Counted from the stretch's first letter, positions 44,414-52,501 are shown. The stretch: 64,000 nt of DNA from Mesorhizobium xinjiangense (GCF_009749525.1 NZ_WOAC01000026.1:1-64000); one strand, 5' to 3'. The notes: a model not told the origin generated them from the letters alone. Numbers and translations: made by a program.

Positions 44414-45364
44414 ATGAAAGACGCCAACATGACAACCACGCGCAGATATTCCACTCGTTTTTCCAGACGTGCCTTCCTTGGCGCGATGGTGGCGGGCGCC
44501 GGGCTGATCGGTCTGCCGTTCAGCCTTCGCGCCGCACCCGGAGCAACCGGTCCCGCAATCGCCTTCGATGGCGACGCGTTGATCCTGGCCGAAGGCAGCC
44601 TTTCCCGCAGCGATGGCACCGACGGCTGGATGGAGCTGTCCGGTCCGACGGCAGGCGGCATCCTCTCGCTCGCGACGCATCCGCGCCGGCTAGGCCGGAT
44701 AGCGGCGGGTCTCACGAGCGGGGGCATCGCCCTCTCCGAAGATGGCGGGCACGGTTGGGAGTCGAGAAGCCAGGGCTTGCCCGACGCCCCGGTGGCGGCG
44801 GTCACCGTCGCAACGGCTGAACCGGATACCGTCTATGCCGCCATTTGCGGCGACGGCCTATGGAAGAGCGAGGATGCCGGCCGATCTTGGGTCTTCGCGA
44901 TGGACCGGCCGTGGCTCGCAGACGCCGAGCGTGATCTGACGGCGTTGGCTTCGGTCGATCTGGCAACGGGCATGGGCGGCATCTGGATCTATGCCGGGAC
45001 CGAATTGGGTCTCATCCGCGTGCCAGATTGCTTCTGCCGCTGGCAGGACGTGCAGCCGGGCGATGCGATGGACGCGCTTGTCTCGGGGAAACCGGCACCA
45101 ATGGAGGCGCCCCTTCCCGAAGGCGAGACGATCAACGCATTGGTCAGTGCGGCTTCATCGCCCACTCGGCTTTACGCCGCGCTGCCTTCGGGCATCTGGG
45201 AATCGCAAGACGCCGGAGTCGTGTGGTCGCAAAAGTCGAGCACGCGCGCGCTGGCCGTCGCTGTCCACCCCGCCAATGCCGATCATGTTGCCGCCATCAC
45301 CGGCGATGGCCTCGTTGAGAGCCGCGATGGCGGCGCGAACTGGACCGCGCTCGCGCGCGGATAA
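44414..45364 (+). CDS. Tat-exported BNR/YVTN-type beta-propeller protein
   Basis: A 316-residue protein with a twin-arginine signal (FSRRAFLGAMVAGAGLIG). The rest consists of repeated propeller blades with sortilin/BNR signatures: GIALSEDGGHGWESRSQGLP, GLWKSEDAGRSWVFA, GIWESQDAGVVWSQ and GLVESRDGGANWTAL. It resembles the F510_1955-type glycosylhydrolase-like proteins seen with thiol-redox and metal genes. No catalytic residues can be named. It contains a CFC motif (PDCFCRW). Tat export suggests it folds before export or binds a cofactor. Confidence 0.7.
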   Translation: MKDANMTTTRRYSTRFSRRAFLGAMVAGAGLIGLPFSLRAAPGATGPAIAFDGDALILAEGSLSRSDGTDGWMELSGPTAGGILSLATHPRRLGRIAAGLTSGGIALSEDGGHGWESRSQGLPDAPVAAVTVATAEPDTVYAAICGDGLWKSEDAGRSWVFAMDRPWLADAERDLTALASVDLATGMGGIWIYAGTELGLIRVPDCFCRWQDVQPGDAMDALVSGKPAPMEAPLPEGETINALVSAASSPTRLYAALPSGIWESQDAGVVWSQKSSTRALAVAVHPANADHVAAITGDGLVESRDGGANWTALARG

Positions 45365-45375
45365 TGGAGAAAGTC

Positions 45376-45864
45376 ATGAACAGAAAAACAAATGCCGCAG
45401 CCGTCGTCGCCGTGGTTGCCATCGGCGGTATCGCCTACTGGTCGCTGGGTTCGGCGAACGCTCCCCTGCAAGGATCATCCGTTGCAGCAGCTTCGGGCAA
45501 CAAGGCGATCACGATCTGGCGCGATCCGGGCTGCGGATGCTGCGATGCCTACGCCGACTATCTGGAAGGCAACGGTTACACGGTGACGCGCATCGATGAC
45601 TCCAATTTCGATCAGCGCTCGATCGAGGCCGGCGTTCCGCGGCAGGGGATCGGATGCCACCTGGCCGAGATCGACGGCTATGTCGTGAGCGGCCTCGTAC
45701 CGGTCGAGATCATCGAGCGGCTGGTCAGTGAACGCCCGGACATCACCGGGATCACACTGCCCGGTATGCCGGCCAACGCGCCTGGAATGGCGCCGGCAAA
45801 GACCGGGACGCTGAAAACCTACGCCTTCGATGAGAACGGCGTCACCGTCTACACAGAGGAGTGA
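45376..45864 (+). CDS. DUF411 metal-binding protein
   Basis: A 162-residue exported protein. After an N-terminal membrane/signal segment (AAAVVAVVAIGGIAYWSLGS) comes the DUF411 domain with its Cys cluster WRDPGCGCCDAYADYLEGNG and, later, the QGIGCHLAEIDGY motif. DUF411 proteins occur in copper and other metal resistance loci and are thought to bind metal in the periplasm. GGAG six bases before ATG 45376 fixes the start; an ATG at 45364 lacks one. Confidence 0.85.
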   Translation: MNRKTNAAAVVAVVAIGGIAYWSLGSANAPLQGSSVAAASGNKAITIWRDPGCGCCDAYADYLEGNGYTVTRIDDSNFDQRSIEAGVPRQGIGCHLAEIDGYVVSGLVPVEIIERLVSERPDITGITLPGMPANAPGMAPAKTGTLKTYAFDENGVTVYTEE

Positions 45865-45868
45865 TCTC

Positions 45869-46003
45869 GTGAGCGGAACAATGATGGATGGGTCCATGAT
45901 GGGGTTGATGATGGTCGGAGGTGGTCTCGTCGCGCTTCTGGTCCTTGCTGTTCTGATCCTCGGCCTCTTCGCGCTGGTGAAATATCTGCGGGGGCCGCGA
46001 TGA
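45869..46003 (+). CDS. 44-residue Met-rich membrane peptide
   Basis: A short peptide starting at GTG with AGGAG eight bases upstream. It has six Met in the first 15 residues (SGTMMDGSMMGLMMVGGG), then one hydrophobic helix (LLVLAVLILGLFALVKYL) and a basic end. Its stop overlaps the next gene's ATG. The Met cluster on the outside face of the helix would suit Cu(I). It is too short for most gene finders. Confidence 0.7.
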   Translation: MSGTMMDGSMMGLMMVGGGLVALLVLAVLILGLFALVKYLRGPR

Positions 46004-46485
46004 AGCGCAACTTGGTCATCCTTTCCGCCATCGCGGTCTCGGCCCTGGCGGCTGTCGCCGCGCTTACGCAAGTGCAGGGTGGTGATGTGCGAACAGAGGA
46101 CGTGACCTTTCTTGGCCAGCCCGTGACGAGCGAGCAAATCGCCCTCGGCCAAGAGGTCTATGCCGAGAACTGTGCCTCCTGCCACGGCGCAAGCCTCGAA
46201 GGCCAACCGAATTGGAAGCGTCGGCTGGAGAACGGCCGCATGCCCGCGCCGCCGCACGATGAAAGTGGTCACACCTGGCACCACTCGGACCAGGACCTGT
46301 TCGCCATCACCAAGCTCGGCGTCGGCGGTGTCGTCCCGGGCTATGAGAGTGACATGCTCGCCTTCGGGGAAATCCTGACCGACGAGGAGATCGCCGCCGT
46401 GCTCGCCTTTATCAAGAGCACCTGGCCCGAGCGCCAGCGGGACGTCCAGGCTCGCATTACGGCTAGCGACGGGGGTGGCTCATGA
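46000..46485 (+). CDS. Cytochrome c, class I
   Basis: A 161-residue exported or membrane-anchored cytochrome c. A hydrophobic N-terminus (LVILSAIAVSALAAVAAL) is followed by one haem domain with CASCH (residues 58-62) and a likely Met ligand in GYESDMLAFG. The segment HDESGHTWHHSDQDLFAITK is typical of cytochromes associated with copper-handling operons. It overlaps genes on both sides. Confidence 0.9.
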   Translation: MKRNLVILSAIAVSALAAVAALTQVQGGDVRTEDVTFLGQPVTSEQIALGQEVYAENCASCHGASLEGQPNWKRRLENGRMPAPPHDESGHTWHHSDQDLFAITKLGVGGVVPGYESDMLAFGEILTDEEIAAVLAFIKSTWPERQRDVQARITASDGGGS

Positions 46486-47087
46486 GCAGGGTTGATGAAT
46501 ATCCCACGGACCCAATGCGCCGCCGCAATGTCCTGGCCTTCCTGCCGCTTGCTGTAGCGGCCCTGCTCGCCGTGGTGCTCGCCTGGGGGCTCACGCGTGA
46601 TCCAGGCAACCTGCCGTCAACCCTCATCGGCAAGGCGGTGCCCGATTTCGCGCTACCGCCAGTCAAGGGCCGGACGCTTGGCCTGTCGAGCACCGATCTC
46701 AAGGGCGAAGTTTCGCTGGTCAATGTTTTCGCGTCCTGGTGCGTTGCCTGCCGGGAGGAGCACCCCCTGTTCATGAAGCTTGCGGCGCAAGGCACCGTGC
46801 CGCTGCATGGCCTCAACTACAAGGATCAGCCGGACGACGCGGCGAAATGGCTGGACAGCCTTGGCGATCCTTACACGCGCACCGGGGCCGACATCAGCGA
46901 GCGCGTGGCGATCGACTGGGGCGTCTATGGCGTGCCCGAGACCTTCGTCATCGGCGCCAACGGACGTGTTGCCTACAAGCATATCGGCCCGGTGAGCGAA
47001 GAGGCGCTCAACGGCACCATCCTGCCGCTCGTGGAGGAACTGCGCCGTCAGCCGGAAGGCGATAGCGCCTTGGGAGGCGGCCAATGA
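46482..47087 (+). CDS. CcmG/DsbE-like thiol-disulfide reductase
   Basis: A 201-residue membrane-anchored periplasmic thioredoxin. One N-terminal helix (NVLAFLPLAVAALLAVVLAWG) precedes a DsbE-type domain with KAVPDFALPPVKG and the active site SWCVACREEHP (Cys87, Cys90), then WGVYGVPETFVIGANG with the cis-Pro. CcmG reduces apocytochrome c before haem attachment. Here it lies between a cytochrome c and TlpA, so it may serve the operon's own cytochromes. Confidence 0.9.
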   Translation: MSRVDEYPTDPMRRRNVLAFLPLAVAALLAVVLAWGLTRDPGNLPSTLIGKAVPDFALPPVKGRTLGLSSTDLKGEVSLVNVFASWCVACREEHPLFMKLAAQGTVPLHGLNYKDQPDDAAKWLDSLGDPYTRTGADISERVAIDWGVYGVPETFVIGANGRVAYKHIGPVSEEALNGTILPLVEELRRQPEGDSALGGGQ

Positions 47088-47692
47088 GGAACCTCCTGCA
47101 GGGACAGCGTCCAATCGTATTTCTGGCGGCAGGCACGCTCGCACTGGCCGCGATCGCGATCGTTGGCGTGATCTATTTCAGCGGAGACACGCCAATGCGT
47201 GCGCCTCAAGGCGGAGGACAGGCTGAGACGGTCTCGTCCCGGTCCTTCGTGATGCACGAGGTGCCGCGGCCGCTCCCCGAAATCAAGTTTGAGGACGGGA
47301 ACGGTGAGGCACTTACGCTGGCCGATTTCAGCGGCAGGACGGTTCTGCTCAACATCTGGGCGACCTGGTGCGTGCCTTGCCGCGAGGAAATGCCGACGCT
47401 CGACGCGCTTGAGGCGGATCTCGGCGGCCCCGGTTTCGAGGTCGTGGCTCTTTCGGTCGACCGGGCCGGACCAGATGTGGTTCGGAAGTTCTATGCCGAG
47501 ATCGGTATCCGGCATCTCGGCCTCTACATCGACGCCTCGATGCAGGCCTCGTTCGACCTCGGAGCGCCAGGACTGCCGACGACGCTTCTCATTGACGGTG
47601 AAGGCCAGGAGCTGGGGAGGCTCATCGGCCCGGCCGAGTGGGACACGCCCGAGATGATCGCATTTCTCAAAAACCATCTGACCTCGAACTGA
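47084..47692 (+). CDS. TlpA-family thiol-disulfide oxidoreductase
   Basis: A 202-residue membrane-anchored thioredoxin-like protein. N-terminal helix (PIVFLAAGTLALAAIAIVGV), then a domain with LNIWATWCVPCREEMPTLDA (Cys96, Cys99) and GLPTTLLIDGEG. In Bradyrhizobium, TlpA keeps the copper chaperone Sco and the CuA site reduced. Both Sco and PCuAC genes follow in this operon, which supports a similar job. It overlaps the CcmG-like gene by four bases. Confidence 0.9.
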   Translation: MRNLLQGQRPIVFLAAGTLALAAIAIVGVIYFSGDTPMRAPQGGGQAETVSSRSFVMHEVPRPLPEIKFEDGNGEALTLADFSGRTVLLNIWATWCVPCREEMPTLDALEADLGGPGFEVVALSVDRAGPDVVRKFYAEIGIRHLGLYIDASMQASFDLGAPGLPTTLLIDGEGQELGRLIGPAEWDTPEMIAFLKNHLTSN

Positions 47693-47705
47693 AATGGAAA
47701 TCCTC

Positions 47706-48137
47706 ATGGCCACGACACGACAATCCAATGCAGAAGACGGCTCGCTTGGCCGGGACCTGCTCTACGCTCTTCGTTACTATCTCGGCGGCCGCCGTGGCCT
47801 CCTCATGCTTGCGGCGATCGCGCTCGTCGGCGGCCTCACGTTCAATTGGAGCTGGTTGGTCGCGGCGGGAATTGCGCCGCTGCTCCTGACTGCCCTGCCG
47901 TGTGTCGCCATGTGCGCGCTCGGCCTCTGCATGAACCGGATGACCGGCCGAGCCTGCGCGCCAAACCAGGCCGAAAACACCGCTGCTACCGGCGATGAAA
48001 CGGCACTACCCGGCGGATCCCCGGATGGCCTTCCGACGGACGCCGGCGCTGGAGACGCACAGACTGCACGCGTAGCGGCTTCGCCCCGGCATTCCCAACC
48101 TCAAACCACCCAGACAAGGAGAACAACCGATGCGTAA
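47706..48137 (+). CDS. Unrecognised two-span membrane protein with disordered tail
   Basis: About 143 residues. Two hydrophobic helices (GLLMLAAIALVGGLTFNWSW and AAGIAPLLLTALPCVAMCAL) with two Cys at the end of the second (PCVAMCALGLCM), then a long polar Pro/Thr/Gln-rich tail. The Cys pair may bind metal. ATG 47694 is an alternative start. The 3' end overlaps the next gene by eight bases. Confidence 0.6.
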   Translation: MATTRQSNAEDGSLGRDLLYALRYYLGGRRGLLMLAAIALVGGLTFNWSWLVAAGIAPLLLTALPCVAMCALGLCMNRMTGRACAPNQAENTAATGDETALPGGSPDGLPTDAGAGDAQTARVAASPRHSQPQTTQTRRTTDA

Positions 48138-48384
48138 TCCGATCAAGGCACTCGCAATGGCCGCCATGCTCATTACCGGCTTCGCCGCAGTCCCGATCCT
48201 TCACGCCCAGGAACCCGAAACTCCAAGCGAACAGGGCTCCATGATGGGCGAAGGCGGCATGAATGGCATGGGCGATATGAACGGCATGATGGGCATGATG
48301 GCCCAGATGGGTCCGATGATGGAGCAATGCACCAAGATGATGGCCGATATGACAGAACACATGAAGGCGTCGCCAGACCAATAG
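48130..48384 (+). CDS. Met-rich periplasmic protein, probable copper binder
   Basis: An 84-residue exported protein. Signal peptide to about residue 26 (LHAQ-EP), then a Met/Gly-rich stretch (SMMGEGGMNGMGDMNGMMGM) and a single Cys in MMEQCTKMMADMTEHM. About one residue in four of the mature part is Met, the pattern of periplasmic Cu(I) scavengers. AAGGAG sits nine bases upstream. Confidence 0.75.
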   Translation: MRNPIKALAMAAMLITGFAAVPILHAQEPETPSEQGSMMGEGGMNGMGDMNGMMGMMAQMGPMMEQCTKMMADMTEHMKASPDQ

Positions 48385-48447
48385 GATGCGGAGACCCGCC
48401 TCGCCTGGACCACAGGGTCCGGGTGGGAGGGCTCCCGGGAAGCTGAC

Positions 48448-49086
48448 ATGACATCAACAAGAACAAAGCAACTCAGACGCATTCGCTATGGCCTGTGGAT
48501 TCTGGTGGCCGTTGCCGCGCTGGCGCTTGGTGGCGCATATCTCGTCCGAACGATCGGCTTTCGCGATCCGCCGAGCCCGGTAACGGTCGGGGAAGCGGCA
48601 GTCCATTCCGAGTTTTCATTGACCGATCACAACGGCAGCCGCGTGACCGACGCGGATTTCCAGGGACGCTGGCAGCTCGTCTTCTTCGGCTTCACCCATT
48701 GCCCCGACATCTGCCCGACCACGCTTGCCTATATGGCCGAGGTGCTGGATCGGCTGGGGAGCGAATCTCCAAATATCGCGCCGCTCTTCATAACAGTCGA
48801 TCCGACGCGCGATACGCCCGAGGTCATGGCGGAATACGTCCAGGCCTTTCATCCCGATCTGATCGGCCTGACCGGCACCGAAGTGGAGATTGGCGCGGCT
48901 GCGGACGCGTTCCGCGTCTACTACGAGAAAATGGAAGAGGCCTCCGCTCCGGACGGCTATCTGATGGCTCATTCGGGGCACATCTATCTGATGACGCCCG
49001 AGGGCCGCTATGAGGCTGTTTTCCGCGAGGGAGACCAGTCGGCACAAGAGATGGCGTCCGAGGTCGTCACGCGAATGAACAGGTGA
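48448..49086 (+). CDS. SCO1/SenC copper chaperone
   Basis: A 212-residue membrane-anchored protein of the Sco family. N-terminal helix (YGLWILVAVAALALGGAYLV), then the thioredoxin-like fold with the copper site FGFTHCPDICPTTLAYM (Cys85, Cys89), FITVDPTRDTPEVMAEYVQ and the late His region LMAHSGHIYLM. Sco loads copper on the CuA site of cytochrome oxidase or acts as a thiol reductase. No oxidase genes are nearby. Confidence 0.92.
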   Translation: MTSTRTKQLRRIRYGLWILVAVAALALGGAYLVRTIGFRDPPSPVTVGEAAVHSEFSLTDHNGSRVTDADFQGRWQLVFFGFTHCPDICPTTLAYMAEVLDRLGSESPNIAPLFITVDPTRDTPEVMAEYVQAFHPDLIGLTGTEVEIGAAADAFRVYYEKMEEASAPDGYLMAHSGHIYLMTPEGRYEAVFREGDQSAQEMASEVVTRMNR

Positions 49087-49091
49087 GAAGA

Positions 49092-49553
49092 ATGAAGAAA
49101 GCAATCCTCCTCCTGGTGGCGATCTGGTCGATATCGCTGCCCGTGGCCGCCGATGAGTCCGTGCGCATTCTCGATGCATGGGCGCGGGCGAGCATCCTCG
49201 CGTCTCGGCCGGGCGCCGCCTACGCCACGATCGAGAGCGCCTCGGATGATCGGCTTCTTGGTGTAACGACGCCCGCCGCCGATCACGTCATGATTCATGC
49301 AGTCGAGAGCGACGGTGACGTGAGCCGAATGAAACATGTCGAGGTGCTTGAAATACCGGCGGGTCAGCGGGTCACGCTCGCGCCTGGCGGCATGCACATG
49401 ATGCTGATGGGACTGCATGACAAGCTCGATGAGGGCACGACGTTTCCCATGACGCTCAGCTTCGAGAAGGCCGGAGAGATCGCTGTTGATGTTCCCGTAC
49501 TCGGCATAGCCGCCGAGGGGCCACGGAACGCGGAGAAGGAACCGGGGCAATGA
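49092..49553 (+). CDS. PCuAC copper chaperone
   Basis: A 153-residue secreted Cu(I) chaperone. Signal peptide MKKAILLLVAIWSISLPVAA, then the cupredoxin-like PCuAC domain: DAWARASILASRPGAAYATI, DHVMIHAVESDG, SRMKHVEVLEIPAG and APGGMHMMLMGL. The His and Met residues in these segments form the copper site. With Sco and TlpA it completes the known copper-delivery trio. ATG 49092 is chosen; a GTG lies three codons upstream. Confidence 0.9.
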   Translation: MKKAILLLVAIWSISLPVAADESVRILDAWARASILASRPGAAYATIESASDDRLLGVTTPAADHVMIHAVESDGDVSRMKHVEVLEIPAGQRVTLAPGGMHMMLMGLHDKLDEGTTFPMTLSFEKAGEIAVDVPVLGIAAEGPRNAEKEPGQ

Positions 49554-50176
49554 TCCGATTTCTGTTTCTGGCTCTGCTGCTCGTTGCGCAACCGGCATTC
49601 GCGAACCACCCCGGAGAGCGTCTTGACGAAGTGATGACCGAGCAGGAACCGGCCTTCGAGCTCGCGGATCGTCCGTCCGTGCCAGACTTGGACGTCAGGG
49701 ATCAGAATGGCAACCCGCTGCGGCTTGGCGACCTTCACGATCAGATTGTAGTCTTGAGCTTCGTTCCCCAAGGCTGTGGCAACCCATGCGCGGAACAGCA
49801 GGTCCTTCTCGCCGGAGTGCAGGGCCAAGTGAATGTTTCGCCAATGAAGGAGATGGTGACCTTCGTCACTGTTCAGGACGCCGATGCGTTGATCGAGGCC
49901 TCGTGGGACGACGCAAACTGGAATCTGGTAGCCCCATCTGACGGCGCAACAACGGCTGCCGCGGCCGATCGTTCCGCCGCGCTGAGCAGCCGCGACGCAG
50001 CGTTGCCGATGGTGCACGTCATGGACCGCAATGGGCGGCACGCCGGGATTTTCCATGGTGCTGAATTCCGGAAGACAAATCTGACGCTTTACGTCAACGG
50101 GCTCATCAACAACGCCCACGCACCGAAGCCGCCGGCCGAAAAGACATGGTGGCAGCGGCTGACGGACTGGTTCTGA
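49550..50176 (+). CDS. SCO-like periplasmic redox protein
   Basis: A 208-residue exported protein with a signal peptide (LFLALLLVAQPAFA) and a thioredoxin/Sco-like domain. The Cys pair VPQGCGNPCAEQQ (Cys76, Cys80) has the CxxxC spacing of Sco proteins. PDLDVRDQNGNPLRLGDLHD opens the domain. The His at the copper position is not obvious, and it is more divergent than the SCO at 48448. It may be a thiol-disulfide enzyme for the other proteins. Confidence 0.75.
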   Translation: MIRFLFLALLLVAQPAFANHPGERLDEVMTEQEPAFELADRPSVPDLDVRDQNGNPLRLGDLHDQIVVLSFVPQGCGNPCAEQQVLLAGVQGQVNVSPMKEMVTFVTVQDADALIEASWDDANWNLVAPSDGATTAAAADRSAALSSRDAALPMVHVMDRNGRHAGIFHGAEFRKTNLTLYVNGLINNAHAPKPPAEKTWWQRLTDWF

Positions 50177-50188
50177 AAGTCCGCCCGA

Positions 50189-50929
50189 ATGCCTGAACTC
50201 TCCAATATCGGTATCCTCAGCGCCTTCGTCGCTGGTATCGTCTCATTTCTGTCACCCTGCGTGCTGCCGCTGGTGCCGGGATATGTTTCCTATATCGCGG
50301 GACGGTCGACCCTTGCTTCGCCATCCGGTGAGGTCACTGCCACCCGAAGCGCAACGCTCGGCCTCAGTCTCTGTTTCGTGCTTGGCTTCACGACCGTCTT
50401 CGTCATCCTTGGCGCCAGTGCCACCGCACTCGGACAGATACTGCTCCGCTACCGGTTCGAGATGAACATCGCCGGCGGGGGCATCGTTACGCTGTTCGGG
50501 TTGTTCATGCTCGGAACGATCCGGCCCATGTGGATGATGCGCGAGGCGCGGTTTAATCTGGACATGCCGGGCGGCAAGGCCGTATCGGCCTATGTGCTCG
50601 GCCTGGCCTTCGCTTTCGGCTGGACCCCTTGCATCGGCCCGATTCTCGGGGCCATCCTGACGGTCAGCGCCGCGTCGGCGACGATTGCGAACGGTATGGC
50701 GCTGCTGACGGTCTATTCGCTCGGCCTCGGCGTGCCGTTCCTGCTTGCCGCCGTGTTCACCGACACCCTGTCTGCCAGACTGAAGGCATTCGGACGCCTC
50801 GGACGTATTCTGCGAACTTTCGCTGGGGTCATCATGATCGTCATGGGCGTTGCCATGATGACCGGCTATCTCTCCACCTTTGCCTTCTGGCTCCTGGAGA
50901 CGTTTCCGGTGTTGTCTGCAATCGGATGA
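50189..50929 (+). CDS. ccdA: CcdA-type membrane electron carrier
   Basis: A 246-residue inner-membrane protein with six to seven helices that carries reducing power from cytoplasmic thioredoxin to the periplasm. The paired Cys motifs SFLSPCVLPLVPGYVSY (Cys24) and FAFGWTPCIGPILGAIL are in the expected helices. It would feed TlpA, the CcmG-like protein and Sco in this operon. It is the last gene of the run; a CueR-like operator follows. Confidence 0.92.
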   Translation: MPELSNIGILSAFVAGIVSFLSPCVLPLVPGYVSYIAGRSTLASPSGEVTATRSATLGLSLCFVLGFTTVFVILGASATALGQILLRYRFEMNIAGGGIVTLFGLFMLGTIRPMWMMREARFNLDMPGGKAVSAYVLGLAFAFGWTPCIGPILGAILTVSAASATIANGMALLTVYSLGLGVPFLLAAVFTDTLSARLKAFGRLGRILRTFAGVIMIVMGVAMMTGYLSTFAFWLLETFPVLSAIG

Positions 50930-50960
50930 GATCGCCCCGGGCCATTGAAGAGATCATGAC

Positions 50961-50991
50961 TTGACCTTCCCCTCGCTGGAAGGCGCACGCT
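50961..50991 (+). promoter_or_regulatory. CueR-type operator/promoter
   Basis: TTGACC (50961-50966) overlaps a dyad CCTTCC-N7-GGAAGG (50965-50983), the classic copper-responsive MerR-family operator. A weak -10 (CACGCT, 50986-50991) lies 19 bases after the -35, the long spacer used by MerR-type promoters. It faces the 68-residue Cys protein at 51017. No cueR gene is in the window. Confidence 0.6.
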
Positions 50992-51016
50992 CGGCCTGAG
51001 TAAGGAGGTGCTGACG

Positions 51017-51223
51017 ATGGCCTCAAAGACCGATCAGTTGGAGCATGATATTCTGCGCGTGTTCAGGTGTGCCTGCCGGCAAGGCCGGGCGGACATCGCC
51101 GAATTCATGCTTCTCGCGCTGGAGAAACTCGATCGCGACGGGATCGAGTGCCCGCAATGTGGCGGTGCCTTGATCGAGGCCTATCGGGAGATTGCAAAGA
51201 CGAACGGCGGCGGAAGAAACTGA
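51017..51223 (+). CDS. 68-residue protein with CxxC motif
   Basis: A small soluble protein: helical N-terminus (ASKTDQLEHDILRVF), a CAC motif (RCACRQGRADI), then CPQCGG near the C-terminus, which could form a zinc or copper site. AAGGAGGTG precedes ATG 51017. It lies behind a CueR-like operator and ahead of the convergent merR gene. Family not recognised. Confidence 0.65.
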   Translation: MASKTDQLEHDILRVFRCACRQGRADIAEFMLLALEKLDRDGIECPQCGGALIEAYREIAKTNGGGRN

Positions 51224-51254
51224 ACTCGCTCCGGGATCGACTGGGGATATCACC

Positions 51255-51677
51255 TTATTGCCCTTGCGATGCCAACGCCTCCAGGACCGGGCATTCCGGC
51301 ACGTCGTCCCCAGAGCATTGCGCGGCGGTCGCCGCCAGCACTTTTTCGATACGCCTGAGATCGGCGATCTTGGCGCGCACATCGGCCAGATGCTGCTCGG
51401 TCCGCTCGTTCACCTCGGCGCAGGTCTGCGTGCCGCCATCGACGAGATCGAGCAGGCCACGGATCTGCTCGATGGAAAAGCCCAGTTCCCGTGCGCGCAG
51501 GATGAAGCGCAGGCGGGAAATGTGTATCTCGTCATAAACGCGATAACCTGACGCCGTGCGCGGCGGATCGGGCATCATACCGATCTTCTCGTAGTAGCGG
51601 ATGGTTTCGAGATTGCAGCCCGTGCGCCGGGCGAGTCCGGCCCGCTGCAACCGCTTCCCGGAAACGTGATCGGGCAT
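51255..51677 (-). CDS. merR: MerR-family mercury-responsive regulator
   Basis: A 140-residue regulator. An N-terminal winged HTH (LARRTGCNLETIRYYEKIGM, then GYRVYDEIHISRLRFI) is followed by a dimerisation helix and a metal loop. Cys86, Cys121 and Cys129 have the 35 and 8-residue spacing close to the Hg(II)-binding triad of MerR (Cys82, 117, 126). It represses, then activates, the divergent merTPA promoter at 51693-51723. Confidence 0.88.
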   Translation of the reverse strand: MPDHVSGKRLQRAGLARRTGCNLETIRYYEKIGMMPDPPRTASGYRVYDEIHISRLRFILRARELGFSIEQIRGLLDLVDGGTQTCAEVNERTEQHLADVRAKIADLRRIEKVLAATAAQCSGDDVPECPVLEALASQGQ

Positions 51678-51692
51678 TGGTTCGAAACCCTC

Positions 51693-51723
51693 TTGAGCCT
51701 GTAGTTGCTACAGACTGTAGCCT
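51693..51723 (+). promoter_or_regulatory. mer operator/promoter
   Basis: TTGAGC (51693-51698) and TAGCCT (51718-51723) are 19 bases apart, the long spacing that MerR twists into register. The dyad CTGTAG-TTG-CTACAG (51699-51713) lies in between. It sits between merR and merT, pointing to merT. Confidence 0.8.
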
Positions 51724-51753
51724 GTTCCCGATTGAAATTCGAGGGCGTACCGC

Positions 51754-52152
51754 ATGAGCAATGCCGATATCAAATCAGCACCACTGGACCCACCGTCGGC
51801 GTCGGTGGATGCAAGGAAGAATTGGTTCGCGGCTGGTGGTGTGATCGGGGCGATCCTCGCCTCAACCTGCTGCGTCGCGCCGCTTGTGCTTTTGACGCTC
51901 GGAATATCCGGGGCCTGGATCGGCAACCTCACGGCGCTCGAGCCCTACAAGCCGATCTTCGCCGGGGTGGCGCTGGTCTTCATCGGGTTCGGGTTCCGGC
52001 AGGTCTATTTCAGAGCCAGGCCGGCCTGCGAGGACGGAACCTACTGCGCTCGTCCGGAATCGGCCCGCATCACCAAGACCGCCCTCTGGCTCGCAACCGT
52101 GCTGGTCGTCCTGGCGCTGACGATCAACTGGTGGGCGCCGTTTTTCTATTAG
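51754..52152 (+). CDS. merT: Mercuric ion transporter MerT
   Basis: A 132-residue inner-membrane protein with three helices that brings Hg(II) into the cell for reduction. The paired Cys in the first helix (ILASTCCVAPLVLL, Cys39-Cys40) and a second Cys pair in the cytoplasmic loop (RPACEDGTYCARP) relay the metal. First gene after the mer operator. Confidence 0.92.
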   Translation: MSNADIKSAPLDPPSASVDARKNWFAAGGVIGAILASTCCVAPLVLLTLGISGAWIGNLTALEPYKPIFAGVALVFIGFGFRQVYFRARPACEDGTYCARPESARITKTALWLATVLVVLALTINWWAPFFY

Positions 52153-52163
52153 GAGACATTGAC

Positions 52164-52496
52164 ATGACGCGACTTCCCATCGTTATCGCCGGACTGCTTG
52201 CCATCGGCGTGTCCGGCCTTCCGTTTATCGCTTCGGTTTCCTTGCCGGTTCTCGTTTCGGCCGCACAGGCGGCTGAGACCGAACAGACCGCTACCTTCGA
52301 TGTGCCGGGCATGACCTGCGCGCTCTGCCCCGTCACGGTGAGAAAGGCGATGGAAGCCGTCAAAGGTGTGCAGAAGGTCGAGGTTGCGTTCGAAGCCAGA
52401 ACAGCGACCGTAGTGTTCGATCCGTCCGTTGCGAGCATCGAGGCAATTGCGAGGGCCTCCGAGAATGCCGGCTATCCGGCATCCGTGCGGAACTGA
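52164..52496 (+). CDS. merP: Periplasmic mercury-binding protein MerP
   Basis: A 110-residue exported protein with a long signal peptide (to about AQA-AE) and one HMA domain. The metal motif is GMTCALC (Cys52, Cys55), followed by VRKAMEAVKGVQKVEVAFEA. It passes Hg(II) to MerT. AGGAGA overlaps the merT stop. Confidence 0.9.
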   Translation: MTRLPIVIAGLLAIGVSGLPFIASVSLPVLVSAAQAAETEQTATFDVPGMTCALCPVTVRKAMEAVKGVQKVEVAFEARTATVVFDPSVASIEAIARASENAGYPASVRN

Positions 52497-52501
52497 GTCT
52501 C

